NCBI GenBank assembly: GCA_937863685.1
Contig: CALMGM010000013.1
Span: 1 to 64,000, forward strand
Reading direction: 5' to 3'
DNA length: 64,000 bases
DNA from: an uncultured bacterium
GTDB taxonomy: Bacteria > Edwardsbacteria > AC1 > EtOH8
Part shown: positions 33,937-42,200 of the stretch, in pieces
Layout: every line of letters begins with the position of its first letter
How positions within the stretch are numbered: position 1 is the first letter of the stretch
Notes under the pieces: model-generated
Databases searched by the model: none
The model's input: only the letters and a program-made list of their open reading frames with translations
What the model was told of the DNA's origin: nothing
Program-made: the position numbers and the translations under genes

Positions 33937-35730
33937 TTATTCGACCACGTTGATCTCGATGCGACGATTCTCAGCTCTGCCGGCTCTGGTCTTGTTGGTA
34001 GCGATCGGCATGCTTGAACCGTAACCCTTGGCGGTCATCTGGCTCTTGACGTTCTGGGTGACCAGCCAGGCCACCACTGCATCGGCCCGTTCCTGGGACA
34101 GCTTGAGGTTCTTGGCCTTGGAACCGATGGCGTCGGTGTGTCCGCCGATCTCGACCTTCAGGTCCGGATTGTCTAACAGCACCTTCAGCAGGGGCTGCAG
34201 GGCGGTCTCGATCTCAGGAGTCACGATGGCTTTGCCAGTGGCAAAGTTGATGTTGCTGAAGGAGAATTTCTCTTTCTTCTTCACCATTCCGGTGTTCTGG
34301 GCGACCGGCTTGCCGTCCTTGGCCACTACGTTGAAGTTGGCATTGTTGTAGCCCTCGGCAACGGCGGTGACTGCGTAGGTGCCGGGCTCCAGCTTGGCAA
34401 TGTAGTTGCCGTTGGCATCGGCGGTGGCGGTGACGGTGGCCTTCTGGCTCTTGAAGGTCAGCACGGCGGGAACCGGGGTGCCGCTCTTGTAGTCGATGAT
34501 GGTGCCGGTGATCTCGCTGGGCGGAATGGGCTTGAGCTCCAGGGTGAAGTCCTGCATGGCAGGAACCTTCTTGTTCTTCTTGACCAGCATGATGGAGGCC
34601 TGCTTGGCGATGTAGCCCTTGGCATCGGCCTTGATCTCCACCGGGGCTTTGTCGATCAGCACGCCGCTCAGGGTGTAGGCGCCGGTGGCCGGGTCGGTGT
34701 TGGCGGTGATGCCGCCGGCCATGACCACGGCAGCCAGGCCCTTGCCGGCCTTGTCGGTGACCTTGCCGGAGATGATGCCGGTGGCCGGAACCTTGGGACC
34801 AAGGTTGCACTTGGTGTAGGCCAGGCCCATGAATACCTGCCAGTCCAACTGACGGGTCATGGTCGGATCCAGGATGGTGGAGTCGTCGGTCTGCATGTTC
34901 ATCTCGCCGCCCAGGTCCATCTTGATGGAACCGAAGTCAAAGCGCAGTCCGCCGGTGACCCATAAGGGGTTGTTCATGATGCCGCGGCTGATGCTGTCAA
35001 ACCCGGTATCGGTAACCTGCAGGTATTTGCTGGTATCTATCCCGGCCTTGCCGGTGACTTCCAGGAACGGGGTCACCATGCCGGCATTATAGGACATTCC
35101 CAAACCGAACGGGATCCCGATATTCGGGTAGATCCTGTTGATGCCATCACCGGGATCATACTTGTCCAGGTTCATGGCCATGCCCAGGTTGAGGTGGGCC
35201 TTGAATTTGTCGGCGGTATAGCCGGGTATCAGGGTGAAGTGAATATTGCCCGTCGGGGTGTATCCATCAGCCTTTACCCAAGCGTCATCGACCCAGGCAT
35301 AGAACAGGCTGAATTTCTTGCTCCAGCGGTAGTCGTATCCCAGGTAGGCGCCCATGTTGAAGCCTTCTCCCCGCAGGAAGGTGGCCTTCAGCCCGATCCT
35401 GGTGTCCTTGGAGCCGTTTCTCCATCCGGAGGTGTCCGGGGTGGTCATGGACCACTGCTTGAAAGTGTAGGTCGGGGCGATCGACAGCTCCAGCATGTCG
35501 TTGAAGGCAAAGTTGCCCATGGGAACCACATCGATGTTCATCCAGGAATTGTTAGTGTCATAATCGCCCATGGACAGGAACCCGCGAAAACCGATCCCGA
35601 AGCTCATTGGGCCGCAGTTATCGGGAGCGATGGTCCTGACCAGTCCGTTGCTTCCGTACATGGAGGGGGTTGCCATAGCCAGACCGGCTACCATCATCAG
35701 AACCGCGAATACCGATACAATTCGCTTCAT
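33937..35730 (-). CDS. OmpA-family outer-membrane protein with carboxypeptidase-regulatory repeats
   Basis: Start MKRIVSVFAVLMMVAG is set by AGGAGG nine bases upstream; 597 residues. It has a signal peptide (1-21), then a beta-barrel-like region (about 25-310) with alternating strands and many aromatic girdle residues. Two carboxypeptidase-regulatory-like domains follow (GIISGKVTDKAGKGLAAVV; EITGTIIDYKSGTPVPAVL). The OmpA peptidoglycan-binding domain is at the C-terminus (about 480-597: FATGKAIVTPEIETALQPLL, IGGHTDAIGSKAKN, LSQERADAVVAWLV, GRAENRRIEI). It probably links the outer membrane to the cell wall. It is a monocistronic gene with two tandem promoters, a long leader and a strong terminator, suggesting high expression. 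Confidence 0.92.
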   Translation of the reverse strand: MKRIVSVFAVLMMVAGLAMATPSMYGSNGLVRTIAPDNCGPMSFGIGFRGFLSMGDYDTNNSWMNIDVVPMGNFAFNDMLELSIAPTYTFKQWSMTTPDTSGWRNGSKDTRIGLKATFLRGEGFNMGAYLGYDYRWSKKFSLFYAWVDDAWVKADGYTPTGNIHFTLIPGYTADKFKAHLNLGMAMNLDKYDPGDGINRIYPNIGIPFGLGMSYNAGMVTPFLEVTGKAGIDTSKYLQVTDTGFDSISRGIMNNPLWVTGGLRFDFGSIKMDLGGEMNMQTDDSTILDPTMTRQLDWQVFMGLAYTKCNLGPKVPATGIISGKVTDKAGKGLAAVVMAGGITANTDPATGAYTLSGVLIDKAPVEIKADAKGYIAKQASIMLVKKNKKVPAMQDFTLELKPIPPSEITGTIIDYKSGTPVPAVLTFKSQKATVTATADANGNYIAKLEPGTYAVTAVAEGYNNANFNVVAKDGKPVAQNTGMVKKKEKFSFSNINFATGKAIVTPEIETALQPLLKVLLDNPDLKVEIGGHTDAIGSKAKNLKLSQERADAVVAWLVTQNVKSQMTAKGYGSSMPIATNKTRAGRAENRRIEINVVE

Positions 35731-35784
35731 TTTGTTTGACCTCCTAATTGTGTTGGTTATTTTGATTATCTTCTTTGGTATCCC

Positions 35785-35807
35785 CGGCACCACAATATGT
35801 AGTGCCG
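35785..35807 (-). promoter_or_regulatory. Leader hairpin of the ompA-like mRNA
   Basis: CGGCACTACA-TAT-TGTGGTGCCG on the minus strand is a 10-bp stem with one G-U pair, about 55 bases upstream of the ATG. There is no T-run, so it is a structured leader element, perhaps for mRNA stability. The 354-base interval 35731-36084 otherwise holds the two promoters and A+T-rich sequence, with no gene seen. Confidence 0.5.
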
Positions 35808-35863
35808 TTTGCTTGAATAAAACTACTAAATAATGAAGCAATAAAAACCCTTACAGAGATAAG

Positions 35864-35893
35864 AGTATAAATTCTTCACCTCCTTAAAGTCAA
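35864..35893 (-). promoter_or_regulatory. Promoter P2 of the ompA-like gene
   Basis: Minus-strand TTGACT (35888-35893) and TATACT (35864-35869) with 18 bases between. It would give a leader of about 125 bases. Confidence 0.6.
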
Positions 35894-35935
35894 AATATAT
35901 TTAAATTATTTCCATCAAGCTTTAATTCAAATCTA

Positions 35936-35965
35936 ATGATAGCAATTTCTTAAGCCTTTTGTCAA
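35936..35965 (-). promoter_or_regulatory. Promoter P1 of the ompA-like gene
   Basis: Minus-strand TTGACA (35960-35965) is a perfect -35 and TATCAT (35936-35941) a good -10, 18 bases apart. It would give a leader of about 200 bases. The strongest sigma-70-like promoter in the window. Confidence 0.72.
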
Positions 35966-36084
35966 GTGCTTTTTATTTTTTTTTATCTCTGAAACCCAAC
36001 GATTCCATCTGAAATCATCCGGACCAAATGACCGGTCAAAATAAAGTATTGGCTCAGCTCAAGGTGGCGACACGGGATAAAAAA

Positions 36085-36159
36085 TGGCGTCCCCAACGGG
36101 ATTCGAACCCGTGCCGCCACCTTGAAAGAGTGGTGACCTAACCGCTAGTCGATGGGGAC
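36085..36159 (-). tRNA. tRNA-Glu (anticodon TTC)
   Basis: Minus strand: acceptor GTCCCCA/TGGGGAC, D-arm, anticodon stem CCACT/GGTGG with loop CTTTCAA (anticodon TTC), T-arm CGGGTTCGAATCCCG, discriminator G and encoded CCA. 75 bases. Confidence 0.96.
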
Positions 36160-36181
36160 ACCATTAAAAATGGATAAAATT

Positions 36182-36691
36182 TTATTTCACGTGGCTGTGA
36201 ATGTACAGCCGGCGGAACTGTTCGTTGTCCACGATCGCCCGGTTGATCAGGAAATAGGTCTCCAGGTTCTCGTTGGTGGACTGGATGCGGTCACACAGTA
36301 TCTCGGATATGGCCAACAGCATCCGGGCGGAAAGCTGGGGCTCCTTCATCAGCAGCCTCTGGAATTCCTCTTTGGACAGGGCATAGACCTCGCTGTCTAT
36401 GACGGCGGTGGCAGTGGCGGTCCGGGGCTTGTCGGTGATCAGGGCCATCTCCCCGAAGAAGGAGCTCTCCCCCAGTTCGGCCAGCACCAGCTTGGAATCG
36501 TTTCGCTTGATGCTGATCTCCACTTCTCCGCTGGTGATCAGATACATCTCGTTGCCGACGGTTCCCTCCTGGAATATAGCCGTGTCCTTGGCGACCTTCC
36601 GCCTTTCCAGTTTGCTCTCCAGCGATTCCAGCTCGGCGGGCGAGAGGTATTTGAAGAGGACTACTTTTTTCAAAACATCCTGAGGCGCCAT
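36182..36691 (-). CDS. Cyclic-nucleotide-binding-domain protein (169 aa)
   Basis: One CNB domain: LKKVVLFKYLSPAELESLES, IFQEGTVGNEMYLITSGEVE, then the cassette GESSFFGEMALITDKPRTAT, then helices through LMKEPQLSARMLLAISEIL. No helix-turn-helix follows. It is similar in layout to the protein at 29458-29937 and starts with the same kind of LLKKVVLF motif, so the two are paralogues. GGAGGTGTAAA precedes the ATG. It stands alone between two tRNA genes. Confidence 0.92.
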   Translation of the reverse strand: MAPQDVLKKVVLFKYLSPAELESLESKLERRKVAKDTAIFQEGTVGNEMYLITSGEVEISIKRNDSKLVLAELGESSFFGEMALITDKPRTATATAVIDSEVYALSKEEFQRLLMKEPQLSARMLLAISEILCDRIQSTNENLETYFLINRAIVDNEQFRRLYIHSHVK

Positions 36692-36727
36692 TTTACACCT
36701 CCATATAGAGATTATTAACGATCAAAG

Positions 36728-36803
36728 TGGTGAGCCAGATGGGAATCGAACCCATGACTCCCGCCTTAAAAGGGCGGTGCTCTGCCGGCTGAGCTACTGG
36801 CTC
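36728..36803 (-). tRNA. tRNA-Lys (anticodon TTT)
   Basis: Minus strand: acceptor GAGCCAG/CTGGCTC, D-arm GCTCAGCCGGCAGAGC, anticodon stem CCGCC/GGCGG with loop CTTTTAA (anticodon TTT), T-arm ATGGGTTCGATTCCCAT, discriminator A and encoded CCA. 76 bases. Confidence 0.96.
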
Positions 36804-36888
36804 CCGGAGCAAAACATCATGCTTTTAACAGAATTTGTTAATTTTACAATAAAAAACTCATCAGGTCAAGCAAATTCAATCTAAAACA

Positions 36889-38160
36889 TTAACACCTGAA
36901 AATGGTTGCTTCGCGGTCCGGCCCCACCGACACGATGGAAATTCTGACCCCGGCGAGCTTTTCGATGGTCTGCAAGTATTTCTTGGCATTGGCCGGCAGC
37001 TGGCTGTAACTGCGAATGCCTCCGGTGGGTTTATCCCACCCGGGCAGGGTGATGTATTTAACCCGGCAGCGTGACAGTTCCTCGGTGGTCCAGGGATAAT
37101 CCCCGCCCTTGGTCCCGTAGGAGACGGCTATCTTGATCTGCTTGATCCCGTCCAGCACATCCAATTTGGTCACCGCCAGCTGATCCGCCCCGTTCACCTG
37201 CACCGCCCGTTTGACCATCACCGCATCGAACCACCCGCAGCGCCTGGGGCGTCCGGTGGTCCGGCCGAACTCATCCCCGGCCTTCCGTCTGATGAAATCG
37301 GCCATGGCCGGAGCGAACTCGGCCGGGAACGGCCCGTTGCCCACCCGGGTGGTGTAGGCCTTGGCCACCAGAAGGACGCTGCCGATCCCGGACGGGCCGA
37401 TGCCCAGCCCGGTGCAGGTCCCGCCGGAGATGGTGGATGACGAGGTGACGAAGGGATAAGTGCCGAAATCGATGTCCAGGAAGGTGCCCTGAGCCCCTTC
37501 GAACAGCACCTTCTTGCCTGCCGCGATCAATTGGTTCAGCAGCAGGGAGACGTCAGCCGTATAGGACTTGAGCAGGGCGGGATACTTGCGGTATTCCTTG
37601 ATGATGGCGTCATAGGATGCCGGAGAACTTTTGTAATAATTTTTGAGCAGGAAATTCTTTTCCTTGAGGCTCTCCTTAAGTTTTTGGGCGAAGACATCGA
37701 ACTGCCAGAGGTCCCCCAGCCTGATGCCCAGCCGGCCCACCTTGTCGATGTAGCTGGGCCCGATGCCGCGGCCGGTGGTGCCGATGGCCCCGGCGCCCTG
37801 CGATTCCCGGGCCTTATCCAGCATCTTATGGTAGGGCATGGTCAGGTTGCACAGCGGACTGATCTTCAGCCGGCCCTCGATCCTGATGCCCTGCGACCTC
37901 ACCTGGGCGATCTCCTCCATCAGGCTCTGCGGGTCCAGCACCACCCCGTTCCCGATGAAGCACAGCTTCTTGGGATGAACGATGCCCGACGGCAGCAGAT
38001 GCAACACGAATTCCCTCCCCCCCGCCTTGACGGTGTGTCCGGCGTTGGCCCCGCCCTGAAATCTGGCCACCGCATCGGCCTGACGGGCCAGCAGATCGAC
38101 GATCTTGCCCTTGCCCTCGTCTCCCCATTGGGCTCCGATGACCACGGTGTTCTTCTTCAT
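36889..38160 (-). CDS. purA: Adenylosuccinate synthase
   Basis: Start MKKNTVVIGAQWGDEGKG follows AAAGGAACATATA; 423 residues, the usual length. Motifs: GDEGKGKIVD (P-loop with catalytic Asp), GGANAGHTV (catalytic His), GTTGRGIGPSYIDKVGR, GAQGTFLDIDFGTYPFVTSS, TTRVGNGPFPAE, RPRRCGWFD and TKLDVLDG. It makes adenylosuccinate from IMP, aspartate and GTP. A dispersed repeat lies between its start and clpX. Confidence 0.98.
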   Translation of the reverse strand: MKKNTVVIGAQWGDEGKGKIVDLLARQADAVARFQGGANAGHTVKAGGREFVLHLLPSGIVHPKKLCFIGNGVVLDPQSLMEEIAQVRSQGIRIEGRLKISPLCNLTMPYHKMLDKARESQGAGAIGTTGRGIGPSYIDKVGRLGIRLGDLWQFDVFAQKLKESLKEKNFLLKNYYKSSPASYDAIIKEYRKYPALLKSYTADVSLLLNQLIAAGKKVLFEGAQGTFLDIDFGTYPFVTSSSTISGGTCTGLGIGPSGIGSVLLVAKAYTTRVGNGPFPAEFAPAMADFIRRKAGDEFGRTTGRPRRCGWFDAVMVKRAVQVNGADQLAVTKLDVLDGIKQIKIAVSYGTKGGDYPWTTEELSRCRVKYITLPGWDKPTGGIRSYSQLPANAKKYLQTIEKLAGVRISIVSVGPDREATIFRC

Positions 38161-38251
38161 TATATGTTCCTTTGTATGATGTTTCAAAAGCGCTTCAGAT
38201 CCGCCAGCAAATCGGACAGGATTAACATGATTCAATGGTGGTACCAAGATC

Positions 38252-38338
38252 GTCATTCCTGCGCTTCATTGCATTCAATGAGGGCTGCGGCAGGAATCCA
38301 GAAAAAATACTGGATTCCGGGTCAAGCCCGGAATGACA
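38252..38338. repeat. Dispersed repeat, GTCATTCC/GGAATGAC family
   Basis: The segment begins GTCATTCCTGCG, contains GGAATCCAG and its complement CTGGATTCC in the middle, and ends CCCGGAATGAC, so its ends are inverted. A shorter copy is at 45531-45557. It occupies most of the 225-base purA-clpX gap. Confidence 0.75.
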
Positions 38339-38385
38339 ATTAAAGCAGCAGGGCTGTGTCGCACCAAATCAGCAATAAACAATGA

Positions 38386-39636
38386 TCAGGCGGCCGCCTC
38401 CTGCTCGTCCTTCATGATGAAACGCGGCTGCTGGCGGCCCACCACCACCTCCCGCCCGATGATGCACTTGACGATATTCTTGTTTGAGGGCAGCTGGTAC
38501 ATGATGTCCAGCATGGTCTCCTCCAGTACCGCCCGCAGGCCCCGGGCCCCGGTGTTGCGCTTTAAGGCCTCCTCGGACACCGCCTCCAAGGCCTCGGGCA
38601 GGAACTCCAGTTCCACCCCTTCCAGGCTGAAGTATGTCTGGTACTGCTTGACCAGCGCGTTCTTGGGCTTGGTGAGGATCTCGATCATGGCGTTCTTGTC
38701 CAGGTCGTTCAGGGTGCAGATCACCGGCAGGCGGCCGATCAGTTCCGGGATCAGCCCGAACTTCAGCAGGTCGTCCGGCTGGACCTTGGCCAGCACCTCT
38801 CCGATGGGGACCTTGCCCTTCTCTCTCAGCTCCGCCCCGAAACCCAGGCTTTTGGTGCCGATCCGGGAACTTATGATCTTCTCCAGCCCGTCGAAAGTTC
38901 CGCCGCAAACGAACAGGATGTTCTTGGTATTCACCGGAACCAGCGGTTGTTCGGGATGTTTTCTCCCGCCCTGGGGCGGCACGTGGGCCAGGGTGCCTTC
39001 CAGGATCTTCAGCAGGGCCTGCTGGACCCCCTCGCCGGAGACGTCGCGGGTGATGGACGGTCCTTCGGACTTGCGGGTGATCTTGTCGATCTCGTCAATG
39101 TAGACGATGCCGATCTCGGTCTTCTTCAGGTCGTAATTGGCCGACTGTAGCAGCCGCACCAGAATATTCTCCACATCCTCGCCCACGTATCCTGCCTCGG
39201 TAAGAGTGGTGGCGTCGGCGATGGCGAACGGCACTTTCAGCAGACGGGCCATGGTCTGGGCCAGCATGGTCTTTCCGGTACCGGTGGGCCCAATCACCAG
39301 GATATTGCTCTTGTCCAACTCCACCTCGGGGTTGGTGCCGGCGCACAGTATCCTCTTGTAGTGATTGTAGACCGCCACCGCCAGGGCCTTCTTGGCCCGG
39401 TCCTGCCCGATGACATACTCGTCCAGCACCGCCTTAATCTCCACCGGAATGGGCAGTTCCTCCTTGGTGAGGAAGCCGTTGATCTTCTTCTCCTTGTTCA
39501 GGATGTCGTTGCAGATGATGGCGCAGTCCCCGCAGATGGCGGCCTCGCGGCCGTCTATCAGGTGCGCCACCTCGCTGGAGGCCCGTCCGCAGAAGGAACA
39601 GCGGTTATGCTGGGAAGTGCTCTTGTCCATAGCCAT
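38386..39636 (-). CDS. clpX: ATP-dependent Clp protease ATP-binding subunit ClpX
   Basis: Start [11 protein letters not shown] follows GAGGTGAACCC; 416 residues. The N-terminal zinc-binding domain has CSFCGR...CGDC. The AAA+ core has Walker A GPTGTGKT, Walker [11 protein letters not shown], a pore loop (GYVGEDVEN), sensor 1 and the arginine-finger region [12 protein letters not shown]. It unfolds substrates for ClpP, which is not in this window. It follows mogA/moaB's direction but lies downstream of that gene's neighbour by 29 bases. Confidence 0.98.
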   Translation of the reverse strand: MAMDKSTSQHNRCSFCGRASSEVAHLIDGREAAICGDCAIICNDILNKEKKINGFLTKEELPIPVEIKAVLDEYVIGQDRAKKALAVAVYNHYKRILCAGTNPEVELDKSNILVIGPTGTGKTMLAQTMARLLKVPFAIADATTLTEAGYVGEDVENILVRLLQSANYDLKKTEIGIVYIDEIDKITRKSEGPSITRDVSGEGVQQALLKILEGTLAHVPPQGGRKHPEQPLVPVNTKNILFVCGGTFDGLEKIISSRIGTKSLGFGAELREKGKVPIGEVLAKVQPDDLLKFGLIPELIGRLPVICTLNDLDKNAMIEILTKPKNALVKQYQTYFSLEGVELEFLPEALEAVSEEALKRNTGARGLRAVLEETMLDIMYQLPSNKNIVKCIIGREVVVGRQQPRFIMKDEQEAAA

Positions 39637-39665
39637 GGGTTCACCTCGCAATTATATTCCAGTTT

Positions 39666-40184
39666 TTATTTCTTGCTATTTGATTGATTGCCGCATTCCC
39701 CGCCTTCGCCCCGTAGTATTTCGATTGCGTGCGGCAGGACCGGCAAGATGGCCGCCAGGTTCTCCCTGACCGCCTTGACGCTGCCGGGCAGGTTGATGAT
39801 CAACGTTCGGCCCCGGATGCCGGCCGCCGCCCGGGAGATCATGGCCATCGGGTTCTTGTCCAGGCTGGCCGCCCGCATGGCCTCGGGGATGCCCGGCACC
39901 GGGCGGTCGATCACCTCCAGAGTGGCCTCGGGAGTGACGTCGCGGGGCGAAAAGCCGGTGCCCCCGGTGGTCAGCACCAGATCGCAGCAAGTCTTGTCGG
40001 CGTAGTGCATCAGCCTTTCGGCTATCAACATCCGCTCGTCGGGAATGATCTCGGTGGCCACGATCTCAGCAGCGAGGGATGACAGCATTTCCTTTATGGC
40101 CGGGCCGGAAAGATCCTCCCGCAATCCCGCCGCACCTTTGTCACTTACCGTTAGGGTAACAACTTTAATTTTTAAATTTTGCAT
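39666..40184 (-). CDS. Molybdenum cofactor biosynthesis protein MogA/MoaB
   Basis: Start taken at MQNLKIKVVTLTVSDKG (172 residues). MogA/MoaB motifs: TLTVSDKGAAGLREDLSGP, VLTTGGTGFSPRDVTPEAT (TTGGTG, the MPT-binding loop), PGIPEAMRAASL, AAAGIRGRTLIINLPGS and PHAIEILRG. It adenylylates molybdopterin before metal insertion. It directly follows the MOSC gene (one base between). Choice between MogA and MoaB is not possible from sequence by eye. Confidence 0.92.
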   Translation of the reverse strand: MQNLKIKVVTLTVSDKGAAGLREDLSGPAIKEMLSSLAAEIVATEIIPDERMLIAERLMHYADKTCCDLVLTTGGTGFSPRDVTPEATLEVIDRPVPGIPEAMRAASLDKNPMAMISRAAAGIRGRTLIINLPGSVKAVRENLAAILPVLPHAIEILRGEGGECGNQSNSKK

Positions 40185-40185
40185 T

Positions 40186-40620
40186 TCAAATTTCAAAATT
40201 GATCTGGTCGCCTGTTTTTATCTCCCCGCTCCTTATCACCTTGGCAAACACGCCTTCCCGGGGCATCACGCAGTCGCCCACCTGCTGTTTTATGGCGCAG
40301 CCGTTGTGGCACTCCTTGCCGATCTGGGTTATCTCCAAAATTGCATCCGCCCCGATCTTCAGTTGCTGGCCTATCTTCAGGTTTTTCAAATCAATGCCCT
40401 CGATGGTCAGGTTCTCGGCGAAATCCCCGGGGTGCAGTTCGACTCCCTTGCCCCTCATCTTGTCCACGCTCTCCACTGCCAGCAGGCTGACCTGCCGGTG
40501 CCAGTCCCCGGCATGGGCATCGCCCACTATCCCGTGGTTAATTTTCAGAACGGCGAAATCAATCTGATGTTTCTTCTGCCCTTTTTGGGTACTGATATTT
40601 ATGGAAATTATTCTGCCCAT
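40186..40620 (-). CDS. MOSC-domain protein
   Basis: A 144-residue single MOSC domain: NHGIVGDAHAGDWHRQVSLL, VELHPGDFAENLTIEGIDLK, LKIGADAILEITQIGKECHN and a conserved cysteine at CVMPREGVFAKVI. MOSC domains bind or transfer sulfur to molybdenum cofactors. Such stand-alone MOSC proteins are often found between moaC and mogA, exactly as here. Confidence 0.93.
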   Translation of the reverse strand: MGRIISINISTQKGQKKHQIDFAVLKINHGIVGDAHAGDWHRQVSLLAVESVDKMRGKGVELHPGDFAENLTIEGIDLKNLKIGQQLKIGADAILEITQIGKECHNGCAIKQQVGDCVMPREGVFAKVIRSGEIKTGDQINFEI

Positions 40621-40636
40621 TATTTTAAATTTGATT

Positions 40637-40677
40637 CCCCTCTCCGCATCGGGGAGGGATCAAGGGAGGGGTTCCCC
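40637..40677. repeat. CTCTCC/GGGAGG palindromic repeat
   Basis: CCCTCTCC-GCATC-GGGGAGGG followed by AAGGGAGGGG, in the gap between the MOSC gene and moaC. Same family as the elements at 1888-1992, 22551-22574, 44459-44493 and 46662-46760. Confidence 0.7.
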
Positions 40678-40689
40678 AGAGGGGACTTA

Positions 40690-41193
40690 TTACCTCTTCC
40701 AATCCCCCGACTTGCCGCCCCGCTTCTCCAGCAGTTTGATATCCGAGATCACCATCCCCTTGTCGGCCGCCTTGGCCATATCGTAGATGGTCAGACAGGC
40801 CACCGCCGCCGCGGTCAGGGCCTCCATCTCCACCCCGGTGCGGTCGGTGCATTTTACGGTGGCGGTTATCTCAATCGCCGAAGATCTTCTATTGGCCTTA
40901 AGACCGACCTCAACCTGGGTCAGCCCCAGCGGGTGGCACAGAGGGATCAGCTCGTGGGTTCGCTTGGCCGCCTGAATTCCGGCGATCCTGGCCGTTGCCA
41001 GCACATCGCCCTTGGCAATTTTGTTTTTTATGATCAGATCGAGAGTGGACGCTTTCATCTCCACCCGGCCGCAGGCCACGGCCATCCTCTGGGTCTTTTC
41101 TTTTTTGGTGACATCCACCATCCGGGCCTGCCCCTTAGAGCCGACATGAGACAATTTGACAATATTTTTAATTTTTAATTTTTCATTTTTCAT
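40690..41193 (-). CDS. moaC: Cyclic pyranopterin monophosphate synthase MoaC
   Basis: A 167-residue Moa[54 protein letters not shown] (catalytic HPL), [33 protein letters not shown] and [10 protein letters not shown]. It converts the MoaA product to cyclic pyranopterin monophosphate. Three stacked ATGs lie near the start; the one used keeps frame. It starts seven bases after the moaA stop. Confidence 0.97.
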   Translation of the reverse strand: MKNEKLKIKNIVKLSHVGSKGQARMVDVTKKEKTQRMAVACGRVEMKASTLDLIIKNKIAKGDVLATARIAGIQAAKRTHELIPLCHPLGLTQVEVGLKANRRSSAIEITATVKCTDRTGVEMEALTAAAVACLTIYDMAKAADKGMVISDIKLLEKRGGKSGDWKR

Positions 41194-41199
41194 TTTTCA

Positions 41200-42174
41200 T
41201 CACCCCCCCACCTCGGCCATATGGCGGGTATTGTCGGAATATCCCTGGTCCATCTTATGGGCCTTTGGTTTCAGCCGCATGGCCTCGTAGAACACCCGGC
41301 GTAGTTCGTTGCCGGCGTGTCCGGCCCGGACCGGAACCTTGATGTTGACCTCATATTTCGAGGCCAGGCAGGGCTTCAGGAAGCCATCCGCCGTCAGGCG
41401 CAGACGGTTACAGCTGCGGCAGAAGGAATGCGACAGGGGGGAAATAAAACCCAGGGTGGCCGGGCTGCCGACTATCTGATATTCCTCGGTGATCGAGTTT
41501 TTCAAAGGGGGCAAGGACACTATGGTAGTGGTGGTTGATATCCGCTCTATCAGCTCCTTTGAAATCAGCTGCTTTCCCTTCTCCCAAAACTTATTACCCA
41601 CCGGCATGAATTCGATGAACCGGAGCTGTATCGGTTTGTCCATCGCATACTTGATGAAATCCTCCACCTCGTCGTCATTATAGCCGGCTATTGCCACCAC
41701 GTTCAGCTTGACCTGTTCAAACCCCGCCGTTAGGGCCTTTTCGAACCCCTCCTTGGCCTGCTGCCAATGATCGCTGCCGGTCATCTGGTGGAAACGCTCT
41801 GGCCTTAGCGTGTCCAGACTGACGTTGACCCGCTTGATGCCGGCCTCCTTCAGTTCCGAGGCCATGGGCCCCAGTAAAATGCCGTTGGTGGTCAGGGCCA
41901 GGTCCTTGAGGCCCTCGATGGCCGCCAGTTTTTTCACCAGCGCGGGAAAACCCTTCCGCAACAGGGGTTCGCCGCCGGTCAGCCGGACCTTGTTGATGCC
42001 CAACTCCACCCCGGCCCTGACGATGGTCTCGATCTCCTCAAAGCTCAACAGGTCCTCGTGCTTCTTCAACGATACGCCATCCTGGGGAATGCAGTAGCGG
42101 CAACGCAGGTTGCAGCGGTCGGTGACCGATACCCGGAGGTAGTTTACTTTTCTGCCGAATTGGTCTGATAGCAT
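41200..42174 (-). CDS. moaA: GTP 3',8-cyclase MoaA
   Basis: Start MLSDQFGRKVNYLRVSVTD chosen as the family N-terminus (324 residues); ribosome site weak. Radical SAM cluster CNLRCRYC, plus VRLTGGEPLLRKGF, LALTTNGILL, RVNVSLDTLRPERFHQMTG, LRFIEFMPVGN, and the second iron-sulfur cluster cysteines in HSFCRSCNRLRLTADGFLKPCL. It performs the first step of molybdenum/tungsten cofactor synthesis. Confidence 0.97.
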   Translation of the reverse strand: MLSDQFGRKVNYLRVSVTDRCNLRCRYCIPQDGVSLKKHEDLLSFEEIETIVRAGVELGINKVRLTGGEPLLRKGFPALVKKLAAIEGLKDLALTTNGILLGPMASELKEAGIKRVNVSLDTLRPERFHQMTGSDHWQQAKEGFEKALTAGFEQVKLNVVAIAGYNDDEVEDFIKYAMDKPIQLRFIEFMPVGNKFWEKGKQLISKELIERISTTTTIVSLPPLKNSITEEYQIVGSPATLGFISPLSHSFCRSCNRLRLTADGFLKPCLASKYEVNIKVPVRAGHAGNELRRVFYEAMRLKPKAHKMDQGYSDNTRHMAEVGG

Positions 42175-42200
42175 CTGTCTTAAAAAATTCCTGAAGGTAT

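Noticed and set aside
35810-35880. A GTG-started 17-codon frame in the ompA-like leader, with AAGGAGG ahead
   Set aside because: The purine stretch lies within the spacer of promoter P2 and the frame is very short; coincidence is more likely, though a leader peptide from P1 transcripts cannot be fully excluded.
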